Source of the DNA: Aphrophora alni
Lineage: Eukaryota; Arthropoda; Insecta; Hemiptera; Aphrophoridae
Length of the DNA stretch: 64,000 nucleotides
NCBI GenBank assembly: GCA_963513935.1
Contig: OY740767.1
Span: 80,340,060 to 80,404,059 of the forward strand
Reading direction: 5' to 3'
Of this stretch, positions 50,498 to 59,550 are shown piece by piece (within the stretch, counting starts at the first letter, position 1; each line of letters opens with the position of its first letter). The notes beneath the pieces are model-generated. The model was given only the letters and a program-made list of their open reading frames with translations, did not search any database and was not told where the DNA came from. The position numbers were made by a program, and so were the translations under genes.

Positions 50498-50831
50498 TTA
50501 GTTGACGCTTGTTCCTGTTATTTTCTATTTTCTAACGCCTGTTATCACCATGGTATAAGTCATCGTGTTTTAGAGAATTTTTGAAGACCTGCTATTATTT
50601 AAATAGAACCTTTTGAAGACCTTATGCTCTCCAATAAACTTAATTTTGACATTACTTTGTCTGAAACATTATTTGAGTAAAATTATGCGTCACATAACAA
50701 TATTGTATAGTTTTAATACAAAAAAAAATTGATTTAAAAATTTTCTCATATCACTTACTTTCTTTCATTAATACTATTGTTAAACTATTTATGCTAGAGA
50801 CCGTAGGTACTTTTGTTGGTATTCCATTTTT
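50498..50831. other. No recognisable feature
   Basis: AT-rich DNA. A further CCTTTTGAAGACC phrase near 50,610 suggests the repeat just upstream once extended here. Confidence 0.4.
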
Positions 50832-51000
50832 AATAAAATTAAAACAACAATTTTTTTAGTATCAACCACAATGTTTTAATAGAAACTTGCCGACCATGGT
50901 TTCGCTAGTTAAAACTAGTTAACTAACGAAACCATGGTCGGCAAGTTTCTATTAAAACATTGTGGTTGATACTAAAAAATTTGTTGTTTTAATTTTATTT
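50832..51000. repeat. Long near-perfect palindrome (79-bp arms, 10-bp loop)
   Basis: The left arm 50832-50910 (containing CACAATGTTTTAATAGAAAC and TTGCCGACCATGGTTTCG) is repeated in reverse complement at 50921-51000 with only a few differences; the loop is 50911-50920. The sequence is unrelated to the 46.8-kb palindrome. Foldback element, recent inverted duplication or hairpin-RNA source are all possible. The right arm contains CGAAACCATGGTC, which resembles the 3' half of a hammerhead, but no CUGANGA box is present. Confidence 0.85.
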
Positions 51001-51263
51001 AATACTAGGCCTATTGTTTGTCAAATACTAAGGAAGTAACTATTTATTTTAAATATAACTAGAGCGTACATAATCCTCTGTTCGCGGTACAACTCACGTT
51101 CAGCCAATCGTTGTCCTCGTTTTCATAATATAGTTAACAGAATGTTAAAATATGTTACACATTATTAATCAGAAGACGAAAATAGTTACATTTTTTTCTC
51201 CAAACAAGTAGGCTACGGTATTTATTTTTTCAAGTTTATAAATAAAACTATATTTTAACTAGT

Positions 51264-51510
51264 TACCATTTTACTTTCACACTATACTATAGTATAGAGA
51301 AAGTATAGTGATCGCAAAAAATCGATGATGAGATTTTTGTGGATATATCCGTTTTGGGACCCCCTGAGTCCAAAAAAGTGGTTTTTACAAAATGTCTGTC
51401 TGTATGTTTGTATGTAAGTATGTCTGTATGTATAAAAAGCTAGAGAGAAAAATATTCGATCGATTTCAAACAAATTTGCACCAAGCATGTCAATTAGGCA
51501 TGCTTTTATT
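51264..51510 (+). mobile_element. TIR element family A, 5' fragment
   Basis: It starts CATTTTACTTTC and includes a small self-complementary segment (ACTATACTATAGTATAG). It then reads GATTTTTGTGGATATATCCG, TTTTGGGACC and CTGAGTCCAAAAAAGTGG, a short TGTCTGTATG-type tract, and GTCAATTAGGCATG. It matches 58691-58998 closely but lacks the right half and right terminal repeat. A minus-strand frame (51282-51563) is incidental. Confidence 0.75.
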
Positions 51511-51540
51511 TTGTTTAAATTTGTTAAATTGTTAAATTTG

Positions 51541-51743
51541 TTTAACAACAAAACACACGTCATAGTACTTTTCCCAGCCTTAAAATGTATGTTATACTGT
51601 ACAGTCCTAATTTTAGTTATGCGATTAAGCAGAAAAGTGTCTTAAATTAATTCAGCAGCCTAAACAGTTATTTTTGGTAGTGTTTAACAACAAAACACAT
51701 GTCATAGTGCTTTTCCCAGCCCTAAAATGTATGTTATACTGTA
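51541..51743 (+). repeat. 142-bp tandem array, left part
   Basis: About one and a half units, with the landmark CATAGTACTTTTCCCAGCC at 51561 and its variant at 51703, 142 bp apart. The array resumes at 56838, on the far side of the LINE. Confidence 0.85.
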
Positions 51744-51768
51744 AATATATGTTAGGAGTACTGTTTAA

Positions 51769-51770
<2 letters not shown>

Positions 51771-51832
<62 letters not shown>
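51771..51832. repeat. (GT)n microsatellite in the LINE 5' region
   Basis: About 62 bp of GT just downstream of the inferred LINE 5' end. Confidence 0.95.
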
Positions 51833-51837
<5 letters not shown>

Positions 51838-52110
51838 AGTGTGTGTCTCTACGATGGAGACACCGATTTTGGTCCCACCTGTTTAAGTAGCCTATGTATA
51901 GTCCTCTACAAAAACATGTATTAAGTTAGTATCAAAGTTTATTAATATTTCACTACAATTATTATTATTGCATTTTATAGTGTGAAGCATAAATATTTAC
52001 GTTATTGAAGAACGTTAGTTTCCGTTAACGTTTCGTTCTGCAGGTTAGTGATAGAGCTCTCACGTGCATATTAGTTTCATTTTTCGTATTTTGAGAAATT
52101 TTTCGGGCCT

Positions 52111-52247
52111 ATGAATGACTCATCAATGGACAAATATTTTCCCCCAAAAAATCCGAAAGGCTTAAAACGTTTCAGGGCGTACAGTTTGCCAGAACTTTCG
52201 GAAGACGCAAGTGTTTCGTTAGGAATGTCGGAAAGCATTGAGACAAG
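52111..52247 (+). pseudogene. N-terminal part of LINE ORF1, out of frame
   Basis: An ATG frame MNDSSMDKYFPPKNPK, then GLKRFRAYSLPELSEDASVS, runs into a TAG at about 52,263 in a different phase from the main ORF1 frame, which takes over near 52,248. The peptide is hydrophilic and protein-like. I infer a single frameshift that cut the first 45 or so residues off ORF1. Alternatively this is a short upstream ORF and ORF1 truly starts at 52248. Confidence 0.5.
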
Positions 52248-53018
52248 ATGGATAATGCAAAGGTAGGTGACACGACGCATGGACAGCTAATGACTGGGTT
52301 GAGTAACTTGCTAGATACAAAATTATGGACATTGGCTACTAAAAAAGACCTCTTAATTGTGTCTTCTGAGGTGAGAAGTCTGACGGAAGAGAACAAAGTT
52401 TTGAAAGCAAAGATAGACTGTATTAAAAAACAAGAACAGGTTATTATGGATAAGCTAAATGATTTAGAAGGTAGATCTAGACGTAACAATTTAATTTTTG
52501 TAGGTCTTAAATGGAATGGTCAGACAGACTTTAAAGCCCTTGTGAAACAATTCTGTGTGGAAGTGTTAAAGTGTAATGGCAGTTTGTGGGTCAATAGAGC
52601 GCAACCATTAGGAGCAAAGGGCAGAGCAATAATTGCCCAGTTCCCTTCAGATGACGATATTGGGTGGATCATGTCCAATGTAAATAAGTTAAAGGGAACA
52701 TCTTATGTCGTACATCGGGATTACACACAGGATGTAAGATTAAAGCGAGCCTACCTTGCTGCAGTCCGACGGGAGATAGAAAAAGATTTGGGAAGACGTC
52801 GTATGCCGTTAGTTTTTGACCACATTAGAATAGAAGGTGTCAAATTCACCTGGGAGGACAACACACTGATGGCCGGCAGAACGGATGGAATAGTGAAGCT
52901 GAAGGATCTATTCAAATACGATTTTTCATCGCGCATAGCGGAGTTGAGAAAGGACGGTCCAGGGAAGCTGCAACCAGGACAGACGGACGAGAAAGGAGTG
53001 AAGACAGCATCTTCTTAG
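52248..53018 (+). CDS. LINE ORF1 protein (nucleic-acid-binding, coiled coil)
   Basis: A 256-residue frame, intact from ATG to TAG. Residues about 30-75 form a probable coiled coil with heptad-like Leu/Ile/Val spacing (SEVRSLTEENKVLKAKID). This is followed by EGRSRRNNLIFVGL, the usual entry into the RRM-like domain of ORF1 proteins. A basic C-terminal domain contains YVVHRDYTQDVRLKRAYLAA and a tail rich in Lys/Gly. Proteins of this layout trimerise, bind the element RNA and act as chaperones in retrotransposition. Its stop TAG (53016-53018) is in the same frame as ORF2, with no intervening ATG. An out-of-frame N-terminal extension lies just upstream (52111-52247). Confidence 0.85.
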   Translation: MDNAKVGDTTHGQLMTGLSNLLDTKLWTLATKKDLLIVSSEVRSLTEENKVLKAKIDCIKKQEQVIMDKLNDLEGRSRRNNLIFVGLKWNGQTDFKALVKQFCVEVLKCNGSLWVNRAQPLGAKGRAIIAQFPSDDDIGWIMSNVNKLKGTSYVVHRDYTQDVRLKRAYLAAVRREIEKDLGRRRMPLVFDHIRIEGVKFTWEDNTLMAGRTDGIVKLKDLFKYDFSSRIAELRKDGPGKLQPGQTDEKGVKTASS

Positions 53019-56000
53019 GGACTAAACACCAATTTCTCAGGACAATGTTCTCAAACAGCTGATAAGGAGTTGGACAATATTATAGCGCCTCAGACAGTTA
53101 GCAATTTTAAAATATTGTCTTTTAATGTATGTGGACTAAGAGCCAAGGTTGGTGAAGATTATTTTTTTCATTTACTAAATAAGTATGATTTAATTTTGTT
53201 ATTAGAAACATTTATATCTGAACATGATGAAGAGTTTATTGTTAAGAGTCTTCCTAATTTTAAAATCGATTTTTTAAATTTTGCTGAAAGAAATGCTAAT
53301 TTTGGAAGGGCAATAGGAGGTATTATTTGTTGTGTAAATTTACAGTCATCCTTTACTAAAGAAGTTAGTTTCGTATCCAAACGTAATATAAAATTAATTG
53401 AAATTAAAAATTGGTTGGTTTTGCCAATTTATTTAAATTATAACAAATGGGAGAACAGCTTTGAAAATTTGTGTAATTTTATTAATTCAAATTCAGAGCA
53501 AAATTTAATAATAATTGGAGATTTTAATGGCCGAATATCTAACGAACAAAATAATTCTGATATGTAAAATTATATTAATGTAACTAGTACAATTAGAGGG
53601 GTCAGAAAATCGAAAGACAGGATATTAAATACAAGGGGGCGTAAACTTCTAGAATTATTCCTTAATTTTGGATTAGTGGTTTTGAATGGCAGAACGCAAA
53701 GTGATGCTGAAGGAGAATTTACTTTTATTGGGAAGATGGGTAATTCTGTAATTGACCTTGCGGTTGTATCAGTGAGTTGTTTAGAAATAGTAAATGATTT
53801 TGAGGTTATAAGTCATGCAGGATCGGATCATTTACCTATTTGTGTAAATTGTAAAGTTGGTAGACTTGCAGAGAGCCAAAGGGGTGGGGATTGTATACTA
53901 CCATTGTTGCCAAGAATAAAATGGACTAATTCAGATAACGTCTTGTTCGGTAAAAACATAGATAAGGAAATGTCAACCTTTGATGTCTTGAATGATAACC
54001 AGATAAATGTCAATAGCATGATTCGTTGTATCAAACAAGCAGCCCACTTAAACCGAGTACAAATAATAACACTACGGTAAACAAAAAACAACAGTGGTTT
54101 GATTTCGAATGTCTGGTATCAAGGCAGCGAGCCTTTAAACTCTTAAAGCTGTTTCGCAAAACAAATTCAACTATGGTTAAAGTCGCATATTTAGAGGCAA
54201 ATAAAAACTTTAAATCGTTATGCAGAACTAAGCGTAAGCTACATTACAAATATGTTGTAAATAGTTTGGGGCAAGTTAAAGATGCAAAACAATTTTGGAA
54301 TTCTATGAAAAGTTTTAAAAATACAAAAAGCAGATTAGCTGGAAATATTAGCTGTGTCGAATGGGTGGAGTATTTTAAAAATCATTTGAATCCTCTTATT
54401 GTACCAAGGGATATTTCTTATACGGAACAGTTTATTTTCGACAATGATCTCGACAAGCAATTCAACCAGCAAGAACTGCAAACGATTTTGGCAAAATTGA
54501 AAGATGGGAAGGCTCCAGGTTTTGATGGAGTACCGTATGATTTTTTTAAAAACGGCCCACGGGTTTTAAGTTCAAAGCTATTAGCTATTTTCAATAAAAT
54601 ATATATGGAAGAACGCGTTCCAGAAAGTTTAAAAAAATCTACAATTTTTCCCTTGCATAAAAAAGGGGATGTCAATTGTGTGCAAAATTACAGAGGTCTG
54701 TCATTTATAGATTGTATAGCGAAAGTGTTTGCTAGTTTATTGCACAATCGATTAAACAATTGGGTACACAGTCATCAAATAATTAGTGAATTTCAAGCCG
54801 GATTTAGAAAGGGTTATTCCACCATAGATAACATATTCAACTTAACTAGTATGATTCAGTTGCAACTGTCAAAGAAGGGGGCGAAACTGTATTGTTTTTT
54901 GTAGATTTTTCCTCTGCTTTTGATACTATTGATAGAAATGCGCTGTATTTTAAGTTATCGTGTTTGGGTGTTTCTTCTCATATGCTGAATATTATAAAAG
55001 AGCTTTACACAGGTACAACATCGGGAGTGTGGTGTAATGCGTGCGTAACGAAATGTTTTGAAACTAATATGGCTGTAATGTAAAATGGCTTGTAAAGAAA
55101 CAAGGCTGTATTTAATTCCATTGCTATTCTCTTTATTTGTGAACGAGTTGGCTGATATTTTAGATGGAGGATGCGATTTTGAAGGGTTTAAGGTCAGTGT
55201 TTTATTGTATGCAGATGATATTGTTATTCTGTCCCCTACTCCTGGTAGTTTGCAGAGTATGATAAATAAGCTCGAAAATTATTGTAACAAGTGGAATCTT
55301 CGGGTTAATTTAAGTAAATCTAAAATAATGGTTTTTAGGAAAGGGGGTCAGTTGTGTAGAAATGAGAAGTGGTGGTACAAAAGGCAACGGGTAGAGGTTG
55401 TCAATAAATATAAATACTTAGGTGTTATACTTACTCCATCATTGTCATGGGAAACTCTATTTAAGGACAAATCTATGGCTGCAAAATATGCTATAAACGC
55501 GGTATGGCACAACCTTTTAGGTAACGAGAGGGTCCCACTTAGTGCCAAGTTTACATGTTTTAATTCTATTGTGAAGGCGATTTTATGCAACAGTTCCCAG
55601 GTCTGGGGCTACAAGGAAAGCGATGAATTGGAAGGGGTATTTAGATTATTTATAAAAAGAATATTTAAGTTGCCAAATAACACCCCAAATTATGTCTTGT
55701 TTTTAGAAACAGGGTTTGAAAAGGTTTATTTGTATACATTGAGAATCCACCTGAATTTTCTTTTAAGGGTTGTAGCTTTACCAAAGAATAGATTGCCAAA
55801 CATTCTTGCTAAACAAATAATAAAAAGGGGCATTTACTGGTACCAGGAGTGGAAAGTGTTAGGATATAAATGCGGGATTGATGTGGATATGAGCAATATT
55901 GATAGGCTACGTGAACAGATGCTTAGTGTTATTGAAGCGGTCAGAGTTACTTGGGAGGGAGAAGTTTTACAGAGGGCAAGAAATGCGACATATCATAAAC

Positions 56001-56464
56001 AGTACCGGGACCTTGACTTTCAACTCGGCAGTAGACTTGTTTTATTTGATAAATAAATATGATATACAAACAATAAGTTGGATCATCAAAGCAAGGGCGG
56101 AACTTGTTGACTTAAACTATAAACCGTGGTGTAACGATAAAATATGGTTATGCTCCTTATGCAACATACAGTAAATGAAAACGAGACGGTTTACCATTTT
56201 ATTGCTCGCTGCCCTATCCTAGCCGATATAAGAAATTTGTGCTTTTTCAAACGCAGTTTAAATAGGGGGGAATTTGAACTTTTATTAAATGGGAGAAATT
56301 GGTGGAGATTGGATAAATTCATGAAGATTGCATGGAAATTTAGATGGGAATTAATAAATGAATTTATTTTTAACTGTAACAGTACACAAAATTTTGGTTG
56401 GGAAGGGGGGTTACACCTAAATTCTTGGAAGGATTACTGTAAATCTATTTATATATGTAAGTAA
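53019..56464 (+). pseudogene. LINE ORF2: endonuclease, reverse transcriptase, C-terminal Cys/His motif; broken
   Basis: Open in the ORF1 frame directly after its TAG. Endonuclease motifs: SFNVCGLRAK (~53,120), LLLETF (~53,205), GDFNG (53,517), VIDLAVV (~53,750) and SDHLPI (~53,825). Reverse transcriptase motifs: LKDGKAPGFDG, NYRGLSFIDCIAKV, FQAGFRKGYST, FVDFSSAFDTIDR (54,898; catalytic Asp of motif A) and YADDIVILS (55,208; motif C). The C terminus has CSLCN and then HFIARCP, a CCHC-like pattern typical of several LINE clades. Lesions: TAA at 53565-53567; frame changes near 54,060, 54,895, 55,083 (in the usual KQG region), about 56,015 and 56,160. The first ATG in frame is far inside the endonuclease, so ORF2 has no normal start codon of its own. 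Confidence 0.9.
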
Positions 56465-56837
56465 TTTTAATCGTATAGCTGGTGCCAAATTAATTAGTTC
56501 TGTAGTCATTTATATTGAATATTTTGTATGATTATATGATTATATATGTATGGGTGCACTGATGGAAGGAAGGTTATATACACACAGGTCTATATGTGTA
56601 AATATATGTGACTCATAGTATAATTTTTAACTATATTGTTTTGTTTATGCCAACCCAGCTGACGGTCAAAAAGACCATTGCTGTAAAGTACTCTGTAAAA
56701 AAAGAATATTATTAAGTTTATTTCATTTTATTTTATCTTCTATAATTAATTTATTGTGAATTTATTTTATATTTTGTATGGAATAATGTCAAAATAAAGT
56801 ACTTTTTCTATTCTATTATATTATTCTATATTCTATT
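56465..56837 (+). other. LINE 3' untranslated region and TTCTA-repeat tail
   Basis: After the ORF2 stop come about 340 bp of AT-rich sequence containing AATAAAG (56,794) and then TTCTATTCTATT-type repeats (56806-56837) that abut the array. Such short-repeat tails replace poly(A) in several LINE clades. Confidence 0.75.
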
Positions 56838-57150
56838 CATAGTACTTTTCCCAGCCCTAAAATGAATGTTATACTGTACAGTCCTAATTTTAGTTATGCG
56901 ATTAAGCAGAAAAGTGTCTTAAATTAATTCAGCAGCCTAGACGGTTACTTTTGGTAGTGTTTAACAACAAAACACATGTCATAGTACTTTTCCCAGCCCT
57001 AAAATGTATGTTATACTGTACAGTCCTAATAAAATTGTAGTTATGCGATTAAGCAGAAAAGTGTCTTAAATTAATTCAGCAGCCTAAACAGTTACTTTTG
57101 GTAGTGTTTAACAACAAAACACATGTCATAGTACTTTTCCCAGCCTTAGG
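56838..57150 (+). repeat. 142-bp tandem array, right part
   Basis: The landmark CATAGTACTTTTCCCAGCC is at 56838, 56980 and 57127 (spacings 142 and 147; the longer unit has a 5-bp insertion near 57,030). Each unit also holds GCGATTAAGCAGAAAAGTGT and TTTTGGTAGTGTTTAACAAC. The last unit stops after about 24 bp at CAGCCTTAGGGC. Confidence 0.9.
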
Positions 57151-57563
57151 GCATTTATTGTCTGGGCATTGAAAGACAAGAAATTGAGATATTCGGCAAA
57201 ATACACTGGGAAATCCTCACACTAAACAAATATCATAAACCACCTAACTTATAGCAAGGTTTTGAACCCGAACGGCCATAAAGGACCACCGGGTTTTCAC
57301 TAATTGGTTCTGTTAAAAGCACGCGTTAATGACATACCTATAAATATGTTTTTTTCACAAACACTCCCGAAATTACACGCCCTTACTACATGTAAAAAAA
57401 AAGTTTGCCAATGGCCACCTTAGGATCGTCACGTTTAGGGAAACAGGTAATACAAAATTTCCCTAGGCCCTTTAGTGGAACCGACCTTATTAACCTATCT
57501 TGTTATTTGTGCTTTAGATAATAGTAATAATACATACAACTGCTATATTATAAATTGCAATTA
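57151..57563. other. No recognisable feature
   Basis: Less AT-rich than average, with short hairpin potential around CCGGTGG/CCACCGG-type words near 57,275, but no identifiable gene or element. Confidence 0.4.
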
Positions 57564-57965
57564 TACAGGATGCCCTCGAAATCTCTGGTCTCCTTTTGTG
57601 GATTTGTTCCTGGAATCGAGACAAACATATTTCACAATATAAACATAGGTCAACGGTGCTTACGGTCTGTCTGTATGTTTTTCACAAAATAATTCATATC
57701 TATAGAACGGTTTCAATAATTGAGTTCATACTAGACTTGAAGTTGTACCTAATAATGATCTATTATAAACAAAATCAACGATTATATCCAATCATGCGTT
57801 TAAAAATAGCGTTAAAAATGTCATACCTAACAAACTAAAAAACCTTTTATTTTGTCAAAAAATTTCAATACATCTTTGTTGTTGCCCTTTTCAATTTCCT
57901 ATCGGAAAGTGTAATAATCAAAACAATTGGATGAAGGATAATAGTTAAGTTAAGGATTATAACAG
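57564..57965 (+). mobile_element. TACAGGRTG repeat family, copy 1 (plus)
   Basis: It begins TACAGGATGCCCTCGAAATC and continues with CTATAGAACGGTTTCAATAA, TAATGATCTATTATAAAC, TTGCCCTTTTCAATTTCC and TTGGATGAAGGATAATAG. The same landmarks in the same order occur in reverse at 59550 to 58490 (copy 3) and in part in copies 2 and 4. About 400 bp, no coding capacity. It is a short non-autonomous repeat; I cannot assign the superfamily. Confidence 0.75.
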
Positions 57966-58019
57966 CATAATATGTACACACAATATATTGTTGTGTTTAC
58001 TGTGTTGGTATAAGATGCC

Positions 58020-58428
58020 GGGTTGAACAAACCGATTATTACACATAACTTCTATTATCCTTCACCTGATTGTTTTGGCGGTTACACCATCCGATACGAA
58101 ATGAAAAGGGCTACAAAAATAATTTCTTGAATTTTTTTTGTTAAAATGTAGGCCTACGGTTTTTGGGCAATTCAGGTTTGAAATTTTCAAACACCTTATT
58201 GTATATAATCGGTTATCTTGTTTAAATAGATCATTGTTAGATTACACTTTGTGCAAAGTTTGAGCTCAATCAGTCATATAATTCTCTAGTTAAAAATTAT
58301 TTAGTGAAAAAACAAATTGGTGGCTATGGGGAAACAAAGCTTGTCCGGACCCATGTCTAATTGATTTTTTTTCTCATTCTTATGTGTTGAATCATATCCT
58401 AGAATATTGCAGAGTAATTACAAAACAT
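58020..58428 (-). mobile_element. TACAGGRTG repeat family, copy 2 (minus)
   Basis: Read on the minus strand it begins GCAGGATGTTTTGTAATTAC and contains CTAGAGAATTATATGACTGA then TTGAGCTCAAACTTTGCACA, TAACAATGATCTATTTAAAC, and finishes AATCAGGTGAAGGATAATAG. With copy 1 it forms a large imperfect inverted repeat centred near 57,990. Confidence 0.75.
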
Positions 58429-58696
58429 CCTGCATATCTTATTAAAACTATGCAAAACATCCCAATATTGTGATTACGTACGCTGTTATTATCTTTAACT
58501 TAACTGTTATCCTTCATCCGATTGTTTTGAAGTTATAAAATCCGATAGGGAATTAAAAGTGCTACAAAAAGTTGTCTTGAATTTTTTTTTGTTAAAATGT
58601 ACTGTTTTGGGTATATTAGGTTAGAAATTTCCAAACAGTCGCCATTACGAAATGCAAGATTGGATATAATCCTTTATTTTACCTAAAGTAGATCAT

Positions 58697-59312
58697 TTTA
58701 CTTTCTCACTAACCTAGTATAGTATAGAGAAAGTATATAGTGATCGCAAAAAAATCGATGTTGAGATTTTTGTGGATATATCCGTTTTGGGACCCGCTGA
58801 GTCCAAAAAAGTGGTTTTTACAAAATGTCTGTCTGTATGTATGTCTGTCTGTCTGTATGTCTGTCTGTATGTCTGTCTGTATGTCTGTCTGTATGTCTGT
58901 CTGTATGTCTGTATGTCTGTATGTAGACAAAGCTAGAGAGAAAACTATTCTATCGATTTAAAAAAAATTAACACCAAACATGTCAATTAGGCCTGTACAG
59001 ATGCACGAAAAACTGTTTTGACAAATTTTGAAAAATAACCCCCTTTATGGCAAAAAAACTCCCAAAAAAATCAGTTATTATTTTTTTATAAAAAAAACGG
59101 CTCTAACGATTTTGATAAAATTTTGCTTATTTTTAGCCCTTAATGTACCCTACCATATGCGAAAATCGGCATCTTTCTAAAAACTCTCGTTTAGGTAATA
59201 ATAATAATTTTATTATTAGAAACTCTCCTACTTTAATGTGTTCCTTCTCCTACTTTAATACAATTGTGAAGTCACAGTGAATCTGTTTAGTAATTTAAAT
59301 GTGAGAAAGTAT
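58697..59312 (+). mobile_element. TIR element family A, full-length copy (about 615 bp)
   Basis: It starts TTTACTTTCTCACTAACC and ends ...AAATGTGAGAAAGTA, giving an 11-bp terminal inverted repeat TACTTTCTCAC. Its first 300 bp match 51264-51510 closely. The middle includes a (GTCTGTAT)-type tract and AT-rich sequence; there is no transposase frame. The element has the properties of a non-autonomous DNA transposon. The target duplication is unclear because about 25 bp at the right edge does not match copy 1 of the host repeat. Confidence 0.65.
58827..58924 (+). repeat. (GTCT/GTAT)n tetranucleotide tract inside family A
   Basis: Irregular alternation of GTCT and GTAT over about 98 bp. The 51.3-kb copy has only about 38 bp of it. 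Frames encoding Val/Cys/Leu/Ser or Thr/Asp/Ile/Gln repeats here are by-products. Confidence 0.9.
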
Positions 59313-59550
59313 GTGCCAGTTTCTGGTACCGTTTATTTAGGTATAACTTCATGTTACGTTTGAACCGAATCGGTCAAACCATTCTCTAGATAGATATCAA
59401 TTATTATTTTGTTAAAAACACATAGAACCTACATACAGATAGACGATAAAGTAAGCACCGTAGACCCATTATTATATTGCGAAATATGTTTGTCTCGATC
59501 CCAGTAACAAATCCATAAAAGGGGACCAGAGAGTTCGGCGGCATCCTGTA

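Larger units (their letters stand above)
51744..56837 (+). mobile_element. Non-LTR retrotransposon (LINE), nearly full length, decayed
   Basis: A 5.1-kb insertion in the 142-bp array, bounded by a 41-bp target duplication (51703-51743 and 56838-56878, two mismatches). Order: 5' region with a (GT)n tract, ORF1, ORF2 with endonuclease and reverse transcriptase, then a 3' tail of TTCTA-type repeats (56806-56837) rather than poly(A). The tail and ORF1 type point to the CR1/L2-like or RTE-like side of LINE diversity, but I would not fix the clade by eye. Several frameshifts and one in-frame stop within ORF2 show it can no longer move by itself. Confidence 0.9.
58490..59550 (-). mobile_element. TACAGGRTG repeat family, copy 3 (minus), split by family A element
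   Basis: The head lies at 59338-59550 (minus strand TACAGGATGCCGCCGAACTC ... CTAGAGAATGGTTTGACCGA) and the tail at 58490-58696 (AAAATGATCTACTTTAGG ... TCGGATGAAGGATAACAG). Between them sits the family A element (58697-59312) plus about 25 bp of uncertain origin. Head and tail together match copy 1 in order. A minus-strand frame at 59404-59592 is incidental. Confidence 0.7.

Noticed and set aside
50925..50950. CGAAACCATGGTC in the 50.9-kb palindrome as a hammerhead
   Set aside because: It fits only the 3' half; no CUGANGA box lies at the required place.
58709..58961. ORFs on both strands over the GTCT/GTAT tract
   Set aside because: Tetranucleotide-repeat peptides inside a non-autonomous element.
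51264..59550. LTR retrotransposon with the two family A copies as LTRs
   Set aside because: The copies differ in length, one is truncated, the LINE between them has no LTR-type genes, and its own boundaries are given by the 142-bp array.
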